Assembly: GCA_003833135.1 (NCBI GenBank)
Contig: QZLH01000051.1
Span: 178,947 to 203,411, forward strand
Direction of reading: 5' to 3'
DNA: 24,465 nt
DNA from: Oehlia diaphana
Taxonomy: Eukaryota > Glomeromycota > Glomeromycetes > Glomerales > Glomeraceae
Part shown: piece by piece, positions 9,990 through 20,315 of the stretch
Layout: each line of letters opens with the position of its first letter
Position numbering within the stretch: position 1 is the first letter of the stretch
Program-made: the position numbers and the translations under genes
Notes under the pieces: generated by a model
The model's input: only the letters and a program-made list of their open reading frames with translations
Database searches by the model: none
What the model was told of the DNA's origin: nothing

Positions 9990-10430
9990 GTTTCATTATA
10001 ATTCTTCAACAGTTGATCTTTTAACAAGAAAAGGATCCCACATCTTTTTATTAATTCCAAGTAATCATTCTCCATGACTTCATAAAATTCAATGCTTCCC
10101 AATTTTTGTTCTTAATCCTTGACAAACATTTAAGGATATATTGAGTATTATAACACGAGAAATGATCTCTGGCATTCCTACTTTCAATAATGTATTGTAC
10201 CTCATGATTTCAAAGCCTTAAGGCAGGGTCTTATTTATTTCTTAAATTATTGCATGGAACCCATTCTATAATTTCCTTCTGATTTCTAGCTTTTAACTGA
10301 GTTTCTGTATAAATTTATCTATAAATTCATTTCTACAAGCCCACTTTTAGAAAACCCTTCGAAGTCGTTTAGAATTAGTATTTGATTTATTACAATCAGG
10401 ACATGATCCGAATTCTTGATTAAGATCTTG
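9990..10430 (-). pseudogene. Decayed kinase relic
   Basis: Read on the minus strand and jumping frames, this stretch follows the order of a kinase of the same fungal family. CPDCNKSNT (10403-10392) is followed by NEFIDKFIQK (about 10335-10306), a frameshifted equivalent of IIEWVPCNN (about 10270-10240), ALK near 10215, then GMPEI, CQGLR (10124-10110), and LELIKRC/WDPFLVKRSTVEEL (about 10060-10010). The order matches zinc-type motif, N-terminal linker, N-lobe, then subdomains X-XI. The middle of the kinase domain (hinge to activation loop) is missing. At least three frame changes and several stops show it is dead. The opposite strand has no comparable signal. Confidence 0.6.
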
Positions 10431-10791
10431 TTTCTCTAGATCCTATAAGTTTCTTCAAAATTATTCAATATTTTCAGACATTTGTATAACGAAATCGGAT
10501 GATAAAATTTCAAATAAACTTAACCACAGATACATATTTTTTTTTTTATTTTTTGAACCAAAAAATAAAATACCAGATAATTAAGCTTAAAATGATTAAC
10601 AAGTGAAATAACTAAGCCAAAAAATGATTAACAAGCAAAATAAACCGAAAATGATCATCCTTTACCAAATGATAAAAAAAATTATGTTAATAGCTAGTTA
10701 AGAAGTAATTTCTCATTTTTTTTTTATAGATATGTTAAATATAATAAAAAATTTTGCAAATAAAATGAAAGTTTATGATTTGACTAGAAAA

Positions 10792-10813
10792 ACCCCGGCG
10801 AGCGAAGCGAGCC
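10792..10813. repeat. GC-rich near-palindromic tag
   Basis: ACCCCGGCGAGCGAAGCGAGCC contains GCGAGCGAAGCGAGC and stands out as almost pure G/C/A in DNA that is otherwise A/T. I recall similar strings as recurrent dispersed elements in Rhizophagus genomic sequence, so it may mark the end of a non-autonomous transposon. No second copy exists in this window. Confidence 0.4.
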
Positions 10814-11363
10814 AAATGAAATTGCATCGTCATAATAAATCACATGATCCACCAGTAATTTTTCCACCAGTTAAAATTTAGAAATTCTTTAAATCTTAAA
10901 AACTATTTATCATAATTATGATACTGTATGGTAGTATAACCCAACTTAATTAAAAACAATCAGATTTATAAACTTCTAATTATACTATGATTATAGATCA
11001 TAGCTCTCTGCCATGTTTAACGTTAACTTGTGGGTCAATACATATGGACGGATTGATGATCGACATTCCGATCATCAAGTGAGACAATGATGTTATTAAC
11101 TCTTACATCGATATTTTTATGTTCTCATGTAAAGAAAATCTTATTTCTATATTGACAGACTGTAGTTTGCATTGAACAAAATTATCTTTAACAAAATGTC
11201 GCATTATTAACCGTTTCTTAACCAATTTAATCAAATTTTCAAAGAACAAATTTTTATACATTATTTTATTTAAGAAAAGTAGATCACCGCAGCATGTTAT
11301 GATTGTTATGTGGCTTTTTTTGTACAACCTTTTGTGTACTGTGCGACATTACCAAAAATTAAT

Positions 11364-11370
11364 TATATAA
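11364..11370 (+). promoter_or_regulatory. TATA-like sequence upstream of kinase-Sel1 gene
   Basis: TATATAA lies about 64 bases before the ATG at 11434, within an A/T homopolymer-rich leader. TATA-like strings are common by chance here, so support is weak. The start context is ATCAAAATG, with an A at position -3. Confidence 0.2.
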
Positions 11371-11433
11371 TGAAAAAAATTAAAAAAAATTTTTGTCTTT
11401 TGATTTTACTTTACAACCAAAAATAATATCAAA

Positions 11434-13586
11434 ATGCAAAACACCGAAAATACAAATGAATGTATCAAATGGATTGAAGAAGCAATTTCTAAGGAATATT
11501 TTAGACTTTATGAACATAAATATTTTAGTAATGTTCAAAGAATTGGTACTGGAGGATTTGGAAAAGTTTATCGTGTAAATTGGAAAAATTCAGACCAATA
11601 TTTAGCGTTAAAATCCTTTTCCAACGTTGATGACGTAATTGCAAAAGAAATCGTTCATGAGGTATAAATTATGAAATAAAGTATACTATTGTCATTTTGA
11701 TATTTATAATATATGCATTAAATTTAATTTATTATCTAGCTTAAGCTTCAACGTGATATACAATTTCATAATAATATTATTAAATTCTATGGCGTTGCAC
11801 AATTTGAGCCAGGTAATTATATAAATTCAATTATAATAATAGTTAAAATTTTATTTAACTTTGCAAATATGTAAATAATTAATTCCTTTTATTCATCATC
11901 AGAATATCAAAATGTTCAATCGAAAAATTATTTATTAGTAATGGAGTATGCTGATTCTGGTACTCTCAAAAATTATTTAAAGGAAAGTTTTAATAATCTT
12001 ACTTGGAGCAATAAATACAACTTGGCGTACCAATTAGCTAGTGCTGTGGCGTGTTTACATAATGAAGGAATAGTGCATCGTGATTTGGTAATTTTAATTT
12101 TATTAAATAATAAAAAATAATTATTGTAATTTTTTTTCATATTTTTAACGTCATATTAACTTAATAGCACTCCGGTAATGTATTAGTTCATCAAAATATT
12201 ATCAAACTGTCCGACTTTGGGTTGTCAAAAAGAATTGAATCATCATCCAACACAAAAACTAAATTTTTTGGATGTGTTCCTTACGTCGATCCAAAAAAAT
12301 TTAGTGGACGAAATAAAAATAAAAAATTAAATGAAAAAAGTGACATTTATAGTGTGGGTGTATTATTTTGGGAATTATCTAGTGGTCAGTCACCTTTTGC
12401 TACTGAAGAGTACGATATTGATTTAGCTATAGAAATTTCACAAGGTCGTAGAGAAGAACCCATTCTTAATACACCTGAAAATTATATTAAAATATATACC
12501 GGTACGTATGAACTCTCATTAATTATAATTTAAAATTTATTTTATAATATATTATTATATTTTTTAGAATGTTGGAATAGTGAACCAGACAATCGTCCAA
12601 CTATGAATCAAGTCTTAGAAAGGTTAAAAGCAATTATAACGAATACAACAGAAAATCATCAACCGGAATTAAATCTTCAATCAACATCAACAGACGAACA
12701 AAATTTTAATTCAATCAATATTGATACTACAAATATTAATAATTCATTACATGGGGAAATGTCTCAAATTATTGAAGGTTTTGATAAAATGAATACAAAG
12801 GAAATAATATATAAAACATTAACAAATGAAGATATTTCATCTAAAAAAAATTTAAATAAAATGGTTAATAATATAGTAAATTATATTTTCAAAATATTTA
12901 ATGAAGGAAAACATTCACCAGCAAGCGAATTTATTCTTGATTATTTTAATGATAATAGTATAAATTCACAAGAAATCCATGATTGGTTATTAATTAATCA
13001 AAATAATTTAGATTCCATATTTTTACTTGGATATTTTAATTATATGGGAATTGTAACAAGTGAAGATAAAAAGAAAGCGTTTAACCTATTCATTAAAGCA
13101 TCAGAACAAACTCACGCATTAGCGCAATTTTATGTTGGAGTATGTTATGAATTTGGCTGTGGAACTGTAAAAGATGAAAAATTAGCTTTTGAATATTATG
13201 AAAAAATAGCTAATAAGGGCACCGGATTTGGATTAGAAAAGTGTGGTTGTTTTTATCGATTTGGAATTGGAATTAATATTAATAAACAAAAAGCAATTGA
13301 ATTATATCAGCGGGCGGCAAATTTAGGACATGTGTTGGCTCAATATTATCTTGGCATTATGTATGAAATTGGAGAAGGTGTTGATAATGACTATAACAAA
13401 GCTTTTGAATTATATCACAAGGTAGCAAATTCAGGACATTGTTTAGCTCAATATAATCTTGCTGATATGTATGAATATGGAAAGGGAATAGAAAAGGATA
13501 TAAATCAAGCAATTTATTGGTACGAGAAATCTGCTAAACAAGGGTATCCATTTGCTAATAATAAGTTAAAAAATTTAAGAAAATGA
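11434..13586 (+). CDS. TKL-type protein kinase with C-terminal Sel1 repeats
   Basis: Exons 11434-11661, 11740-11812, 11903-12087, 12168-12501 and 12568-13586 join to 1,839 bases, a 612-residue protein. Introns are 66-90 nt, all GT..AG, and the frame is continuous. The kinase domain covers about residues 35-285: glycine loop IGTGGFGKV (37-45), lysine in YLALK (60), HRDL (159-162) split from HSGN (163-166) by an intron, DFGLSK (178-183), VPYVDP at the APE position, [12 protein letters not shown], and NRPTM. All catalytic residues are present, so it is probably an active Ser/Thr or dual-specificity kinase. A polar linker (about 295-340) and a helical segment (about 360-415) lead to five Sel1-like repeats of about 36 residues (about 420-599), which normally form an alpha-solenoid for protein binding. 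No signal peptide or membrane segment is seen, suggesting a cytosolic signalling protein. Start chosen at the first ATG giving homology to the minus-strand paralogue. Confidence 0.85.
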
Positions 13587-14009
13587 ATCGCATAAATAAT
13601 AATTATTTGAATAAATCTTAGTAACAAAGTGTGTATCAAGCCAGTAGTTTTATTTATTGTAACGTTTACTTAAATTAAATATTGTATTATCCTATAAAGT
13701 ATAAATTTATTTATAATTATTAAATACTAGTCCATGTTAGTGTCGCGTGCAGAAATTCACGTGAATTCCATTTTTGTAATTGTATTAAAACGTATGGTTC
13801 AATTGGTTCATCCATCATCAAAGTAACTAGTTGTTTAAAGGAAAAAAATTTTTTACTTTTTTGATTTCTACAAATGGTACGTAATAGTATATACAGTATA
13901 TATATATAAATATAATCACATTATAATCACAGAAGTCAATACCACGAAAACTTTGATATTCCTTAATAAATTTTTATATTTTCCAAAAGTGTAAATTACA
14001 AAAAATTGT
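13587..14009. other. Intergenic, AT-rich
   Basis: No coding signal. Includes a TATA microsatellite-like palindrome (13887-13911, tatatacagtatata) whose sequence resembles one at about 18470-18500. Confidence 0.5.
13610..13615 (+). terminator. Candidate polyadenylation signal
   Basis: AATAAA 24 bases after the stop codon of the kinase-Sel1 gene. Position is reasonable, but the hexamer is common in this base composition. Confidence 0.3.
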
Positions 14010-14570
14010 TATCTTTCTCTACAAAGAATATGATTTATTAAAATTTCCATTGTTCTATCAATAAATGACAAATTAAACTCTTGTAAAATTACTAACTAAT
14101 GGAAGGTAAGTAAGATTATTTCATACTTTCAACATAATCAATTAATCTCAAATTCTTTAAACTATTTTGTAAAGAAATTAATTCTTCTAAATTACTTTCT
14201 AACCCATTTGGCATATAAATGATTTTAAATAATGAATTCAGTTGTTGGCAGGTGATAAAAGAAAATTCAAAATGAATTATAATTATGAATAATTGATAAC
14301 CAATTCCTTCTCCAGAAAAAAATAAAATATCATTAATTAAATAATGTCAATAAAGTAATTTTGTTTGTAAAAATTTTGGTTACTACCTCCCGTGACTAAA
14401 CAATTTTAACTTATAGAATCAATTAAAAAAGCGATATGATGTAATTTATTTTTGAGAATTATAATAAATATTTGATCAATCATATAATTAAATACGAGTA
14501 GTTTTGAGGCATTGGATGCTTAGTGCTGAGAAACGAATTATTAATAAAATTATGACAGATTCTTATGTAA
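14010..14570 (-). pseudogene. Relic of a leucine-rich (possibly F-box/LRR) gene
   Basis: On the minus strand a 76-codon open frame runs from 14346 to a stop at 14118-14116. It reads as spaced Leu/Ile/Asn motifs: FFSGEGIGYQLF, ITCQQLNSLFKIIYMP, NGLESNLEELISLQ, NSLKNLRLID. It has no ATG at its beginning. Upstream, in another frame, KNKLHHIAFLIDSIS is visible near 14450-14410. Downstream, after a frame change, LQEFNLSFIDRTMEIL appears (about 14085-14035). The LxxLxLxx spacing and wording resemble the large F-box/LRR-like families of glomeromycotan fungi, by memory only. With at least two frame breaks and no start, it is a fragment, not a working gene. Confidence 0.4.
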
Positions 14571-15283
14571 AAATGACACTTGATTATTATTAGTAAATTC
14601 TAAAATTATAATTAGATCGGAATTAAAAATTAAAGTGATTTATTTAAACAATTGATTATATTTAGCAAATCCCATTATTAATTTTATAATCGAAACTATA
14701 CCAAATTAATTTATTGATTGATAGATGATATTTAAAGTATTCTGAATTCTGTACTTGAGGTCAGCTTTTTTTGATTTCTAAAGGAATATAAAGTGTATTT
14801 ACTTATGAAAAATAAAAGGAAAATAAAAATTTTCTACACAAACAATTGAATAAAAGTCTTATTATTCTATTTACCAAAATATGTTAAATAATGACAACTT
14901 TAACGTTAACGTCTAAAGTTTATTAAGCATTCCTAATAAGCTGAAGAACATTCGGTACGAATAAAAAAAATTAGAAAAGTGAGAGCGATAATCCTCCACA
15001 TAAAAGGTCATTTGTTTGCGCCATTCCTCGTGATTGTCAATAGTTTATACTAATTTAGAATCATTTAACAATTAACCTAATTTAGTCAAGCGATTTTGTA
15101 AAACCGTAAATTATGTAACGTATTAACTAATTAAGTGATCATCATCACAAAGCTAACGGATTTACCCTTCGATAAAGTACAAATTTTAATTCCATGCATA
15201 TTGAAAAAATCTTAGAAATACTTTTCAGAAAGTTCTATCTTTTAAATTTCCGAAATAATGAACCATTGAATAAAACTATATAC
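14571..15283. other. Intergenic, AT-rich
   Basis: Nothing identifiable on either strand. It lies upstream of the plus-strand kinase pseudogene and would hold its former promoter. Confidence 0.5.
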
Positions 15284-16131
15284 ATGTTGGTAAAATTTCC
15301 AATTATTAATTAGTACTTATATAATGATAAAATAGAGCTTACAAATGATGATTCTTTTGATCCGACACCAAAATTAAAATCTAGTCCTGTGCCGATTTCA
15401 TTTATTTCATTCAAAGAATATGATGAAAATTGTATTCATTGCGATGATAAATATACTAAGACATCATCCGGTTATCAACAAAAATACTGCAAAAAATGTT
15501 TATTGTGTTACCTTAATAATATAACCGCTAAAATTTTATATTTGGATGTATATATATTTACAAGGAACTTAGAATGTAATGAACATGAAATAAGTAGGAC
15601 AAAAGAACAACAAAATATTCAAGAATGCTGTAGAAATTGCTTAAAAATATTATGCTTTAAACAAATATCCGATTATTATTATGCAAATAAGAATAATAAT
15701 TTAATCAATAATGTGATTAATAGTGTAAATTATGTGGAAAGGTATTCCATGTAAAAAATACATATGACAAATTTAGATTATGCTCAGATTGTTATTTAAT
15801 TTCTTCCGGATATACAGAATCAGCTTTGTTTAAAAAACCTATACCAATTATTTATTAACCATGGTGGTATAATTTAACTATTTGTGAAGCTTGTTATTCA
15901 AAATTAAAATTTACATCAGACTGCCAAAAGTATTGTGAAAGTTGTCTTATATTTTATACTGGATATAGATATTGTTTAACAACAAATGTTATTTTTGGCG
16001 TTACAAATCAATCACAATGTAAAAAGTGTAATAGAGTATCATCAATAATTTTTGATAAAGAAAAATTTAGAAGCAGAAATAGCGATTTAGATGATTTTCT
16101 TGTTAATTTAAGAATTGTAATTCACAATCAA

Positions 16132-16442
16132 TTGAAAATAACTAGATTTACTGATGAGATAAAAAATATTGACAAATACTTTTGCCCAGTTCCATTATTT
16201 GGTTCTATTTATCGAGAATTTAATTCTGGTTACTCTTGTAGAGCAGAAATATTGATGGAATGGATACCATATTCTCAATTTACAGATGTAAAAGAAATAG
16301 CGAAGGTATCATATATCAAGCGACTTGGTTAGATGGTTCAATAAATTTTTATTGTCCAAGAGGAAGAATAAGTAATGAAACTGTCATATTAAAAAAGTTT
16401 AATAATTATTCTCAAGGAATTAGTAAATATTTTTTAAATGAG
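16132..16442 (+). other. Kinase N-lobe exon end of the pseudogene
   Basis: This part of the pseudogene shows the shared family architecture best. EWIPYSQFTDVKEIA is followed by a frame break that removes most of the G-x-G-x-x-G loop; then in the next frame EGIIYQATWLDG, VILKKF and KYFLNE end at a GTAAAT donor (16443). The intron falls after the 'NE' of helix C, the same place as in the other three readable kinase loci. Confidence 0.65.
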
Positions 16443-16969
16443 GTAAATACAGTAAATTGTATTTAAATTATTTATTATGATTACAAAGTAAATAGACTGT
16501 TTAACCTTTATACCCTCAAAAATTATAGTTAAAATCGAATCAACATTGTTATACTATTGTTATGCAATTAATCGTCATATTATTAAAACTCATGGTTTTA
16601 CAAAGGATCCTAAATTTGATGATTATATATTAGTTATGCAATATGCATCGGGAGGAGATTTACATAAATTTTTACGAGAGCAATTTACAGAAATTACATG
16701 GAATAAACGAAAAATAAGTATTTTGTGGCAAATTGCAAAAGGGTATTTATAATTATATATTTATTATGTTTATCAGTATTAATTATATTTAGTTACTAAT
16801 TTCCTATTCTTTTACTCTAGGCTCGAAACAATACATAATGCAAAATTTATGCATCATGATTTTCATAGTGGGAACATATTAATTGATTTATCATACGATA
16901 AAGCACATCAATGGCAAATTGGAGACTTAGGATTATTTCAGTGCATCATCAAATAATGAAATATATGGA

Positions 16970-17308
16970 GTGATACCATATCTCGCACCAGAAATATTTA
17001 AAGGATCTACATTTTCCAAAGAATCTGATGTTTATTGTGTGGGTATGATTATGTGGGAACTCACGAAAGGTTGTAAACCTTTTGCTAATGTTGAACATGA
17101 TATAAATTTGATATACAAAATTCTTGATGGAGAACGGCCTGAAATTACAAAAGATACACCTGAATGTTACGCTAATTTAATGAAAAGTTGTTGGGATCCT
17201 GATCCGGAAAAAAGGCCTCCTATAACGGAAATTCGTAAGATTTTTTATAAATGGAATTATAGAAGTAAGGATTTTGAACAATTCAATCAAGCTGAAATAA
17301 AATCCTGA
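16970..17308 (+). other. Kinase C-lobe open frame of the pseudogene
   Basis: An open 112-codon stretch containing IPYLAPEIF (subdomain VIII), SDVYCVGMIMWELTKG (IX), ANVEHDINLIYKI (X) and CWDPDPEKRPPITEI (XI). It begins after the frame change near 16940 and stops at 17306-17308. Family-like tail sequence continues beyond in another frame. Taken alone it could be mistaken for a short kinase-like gene; it has no catalytic loop of its own. Confidence 0.7.
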
Positions 17309-17397
17309 ATTTAATGAAAAAACTCATCCAAGTGCAATATATACGAGTAGACCATTAAGATCTTTTATTTCTAGATGTTCATCTTATTTTTCAAAAG

Positions 17398-17464
17398 GCA
17401 AGTAGTAAATAGGTAAATGAATATGATTAAATTCTTGGATGAATATATAAAATTTTTTTTATAG
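17398..17464 (+). other. Possible GC-AG intron in the pseudogene tail
   Basis: Removing 17398-17464 (donor GCAAGT, acceptor TTATAG) joins SYFSK to DYNSIELELDIDIK in one frame. The nearby GT at 17402 would give a frame that soon stops. GCAAGT is the usual extended donor of GC-AG introns. Because the gene is dead, the splice site may have decayed from GT. Confidence 0.45.
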
Positions 17465-17675
17465 ATTACAATTCGATAGAGCTAGAGCTTGACATAGATA
17501 TTAAAAGGTATTTAAGGATTAAAATTTTTAGTCCATCATTACATACATAACTTAAATTCAAACGATTCGAATACGTTTAGCTCGAACATACTCGGAACAA
17601 AGCGAAATATTGAAGAATTAGAAATCATTCTTATGGAAATAGTGGTATATATTAATTCTAAATGTTATCATTATT

Positions 17676-20085
17676 GAGTTTATATTTATTTAATTCTTAT
17701 ACATTTTTAAATTAAAAAAATAGGAAAACTTATTAAAATTGAATCCACTTAATAAAAGTTTTCTTACAGGCCGTTAAGTGTAAACAAATCCGAATTATTC
17801 TTCATATATAATTTGTTTTTTTTTGCATTTTTCATGTACGCTATGCGATGCGATACTTATATTATTTAAGAGATATCATTAAATGTGTAATATATAACGA
17901 TAATTTGATATTAATATTACTTGCAAAACATTAAAATAGGGTGTATAATTACAAATATTTTATTTCTATATTTAATAAATTTGGTCAAGTAATGAAGCTG
18001 AAACACTTTTTGCTTCAGTATTCACAGTCGGTATTTTAATAAACATTTTATATGATAGTAAAAATAACGCGGCGCCCAAAGCACGGCCAACTAATTCAAA
18101 ATACTTGTATTGTTAGTTGTTTTACATGTGTAATATTTTATCACCAAAAATTAACATTTAGCGTCACACTTTATAATAAAACCACATTTGTCTAGTCATA
18201 CGTAAAAACTCCTGATAGTAATATTGATAATGCGCAAGTCTCAACATTTTGTTATTGCTCAGTCGATTAGGAATATGTGGGATTTAATGACCGATATTTT
18301 TACGAGACATTCAATATTGAAATTTCGAACTATAAATATTTAATACAATAATAAAATTTAAAAAGTTTACTATTTTTAAACATATATATATATGAACGTT
18401 ATGAACGAAAAAAAATGATCGTATTTATCGTATCAAAGATATGGCCACATCATTTGAATATTAATAAAAATATATATATACTGTATATATTAGCTTATAT
18501 ATTTACAAATAAATCATCCAAAGAAACCATCTAGTAACTTATTAACTAAACACATTAAAATATTGTCGATTGTTACCTCAAGTCCCATTCCATCCACTGA
18601 ACTAACTATTATCATCAAATATTTTGGAGTATTCCGAGCAAAATATAAAATTGTTAAATATTAATTTTTATTTTTACTATTATTTAGATTACTAATACAT
18701 TATTAAACATGTGTTAACAAAATTAATGAAATATTCTATCACGGTATATTCCTTTTCCTTTTCAATGCTTTCTTCTAGCTTAAATTGAAGATGCGTCGTG
18801 AAAAAAATTTGTATGAACAAACACTAACAGATACTCTAAACTGGTTATATTTCAGGTATTATACTTTAGTTTTTCTTTGGATTCATCTTGTCAGTTTCAT
18901 TAATTTCCTTCCTATAATATCATTTTTACGGTTGATATTATATTTCTTCCTTTTGCTATCGTTAAGTTGAATCGTTGCGAGAATTTTGTAAAATATTTTC
19001 TGTGAAAAACTTTGATAAATGATAATTTTTCTAATTTATATTCCAAGAAAACTCCAACATGTGACCAATTTTCTAAAAAATTTTTATAGGGTACACGAAT
19101 CATTTTGAAGAAAAAGAACTATTTAGAATAGTTTTGTTAGGAACTCTTGTTTCATCATTAAAGAAACCATCCAATGCATTTAATAGTTTTGTGATATAAG
19201 AATAAATTTCTTTTTACTTTAAACCATTTGTTAACTTTTGTTCTTCTTTTTTAATTTTGTTCTAATATTCAAATTGTTTCTCTTATATGTCTTAATTGTA
19301 AATTAGTATTAGTCAAAATAACTAGTGAACCCGACTTTGGACTTATTTAATTTTTCGAATAATATATTCTCATTAGTCCCTTTATATCTAAATCTATAAT
19401 TGTAATAATAATAACTATGATAGCTGTTAAAATTTAATGGTGCCATTACTATATTAGCTGCTTATTTTTTATCTGGTCCATGATCTAACTTGAGAAATCT
19501 TATTAAAATGCCATCCAAATGAAATTAAACCATGTATATTAGCATAATTCTAAAAATTATATGCTAAACTATAATTTATTTCAATATATTTCATATTCTT
19601 TGGGTGATTCCATGCAAGAACGGATACTCATAAATGTTGTATTTCTTTCAAATGCAAGGTATAAGGCGGTTTCACTTAGTTCATTCGATTGTAGCTAAAG
19701 TGAAAAATGTTTTTTTTATATTTTATATTATCCTTGCCGAGCACATTTTATTTCTTCTTACTTGTGGTTGATTATAAACTTTAAATATGGCAGAATTGCA
19801 ATTATATATAGAAGATCCAGTATGTGTGTGGTCATAATAACCTTTAAATTCATGAGTAATAGAAATTTTTTCCTATGAATTTGATATCCATCTCTAAAAT
19901 ATGATTATGGAAATATCCAGTATTATTATAAAATGAATAATATTATTAATATATAATGATGGTTTTTTTAGTAGAAACAATCTGGTTGCAACTTTAAAAT
20001 TAATACTAGAGTTTTAAGAATGAAAAAAAATTCAAGATAGGGAGAGGTATTGATAGATTGGTTCTTTTATTTGAATTTTTATCCA
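17676..20085. other. Gene-poor AT-rich region
   Basis: No convincing gene. GC-rich words appear at about 18068-18090 (GCGGCGCCCAAAGCACGGCC). A TATATA palindrome lies at about 18470-18500. Open frames at 18785-18970 (plus) and 19103-18912 (minus) have no recognisable motif. On the minus strand about 19510-19310 an open stretch begins MAPLNFNSYHSYYYYNYR after a stop; it may be a scrap of a decayed gene but matches nothing I know. Confidence 0.5.
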
Positions 20086-20099
20086 TTTATTTTCAGAAA

Positions 20100-20315
20100 A
20101 AGGCTTAGTTTATTAATTGGGCTTAGTCGGGCAATTGGGCTTACATAGTTGAGGCTTATTTGGCTTAGTTTAACTTAATTATTTTAATTGGTTTACTTAG
20201 TTGAGGCTTATTAGGTTAGTTTTTTTTTAATTTGTCTTAGTTAGGCTTACTTAGCTAAGGCTTATTAGTCTTAGTTGTTTTAATTTGGCTTAGTTGGGCT
20301 TATTAGGCTTATGTT
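20100..20315. repeat. Degenerate GGCTTAGTT/GGCTTATT tandem repeat
   Basis: About 215 bases built from variants of GGCTTAGTT, GGCTTATT and GGCTTACTTAG separated by T-rich spacers such as TTTTAATT. More than a dozen copies of (G)GCTTA are visible. Spacing is irregular, so this is an old or expanding minisatellite. No reading frame passes through it. Confidence 0.75.

Larger units (their letters stand above)
10431..11433. other. Non-coding stretch upstream of kinase-Sel1 gene
   Basis: No supportable gene. It contains a short tandem motif, AAAATGATTAACAAG followed by (T)GAAATAA or CAAAATAA, at about 10589-10645, a GC-rich tag at 10792-10813, and the AT-rich upstream region of the plus-strand kinase-Sel1 gene. 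A 74-codon minus-strand open frame at 11327-11103 starts only with TTG and has no recognisable motif, so I do not call it. Confidence 0.5.
15284..17675 (+). pseudogene. Cys-rich TKL kinase pseudogene
   Basis: Homology runs from a possible ATG at 15284 (stop TAG 15311-15313 in frame) to about 17675. The N-terminal 250-300 codons are Cys-rich: CIHC, YCKKC, CCRNC, CKLCGK, LCSDC, CEAC, YCESC, CKKC, suggesting several zinc-binding units. The kinase follows: EWIPYSQF, ATWLDGSI, VILKKF, intron 16443-16528, hinge VMQYASGGDL, intron 16743-16820, HHDFHSGN, GDLGL, YLAPEIFKG, DVYCVGMIMWE, CWDPDPEKRP. Lesions: frame change near 15700-15723, stop 15856-15858 in IIY-stop-PWW, a deletion of the glycine loop near 16303, frame changes near 16550 and 16940, and a frame change near 17300, after which PEFNEKTHPSAIYTSRPL continues the tail. 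HRD is HHD. A last exon (17465 on) begins DYNSIELELDID, and GTKRNIEELE near 17594-17623 marks the end. Same family as the neighbours, but clearly dead. Confidence 0.75.

Noticed and set aside
11103..11327. 74-codon minus-strand frame divergent from the kinase-Sel1 gene
   Set aside because: TTG start, no domain or coding pattern, and it overlaps what is probably the promoter region of the plus-strand gene.
11393..11578. 61-codon plus-strand frame overlapping the first kinase exon
   Set aside because: Out of frame with the glycine loop and with the paralogue; a shadow.
18785..19103. Hydrophobic 61-codon plus-strand frame and 63-codon minus-strand frame
   Set aside because: The apparent membrane segment comes from a T-rich stretch; neither has a motif or homologue I recognise. 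A GTATTAT donor-like site within the plus frame makes an exon imaginable but unsupported.
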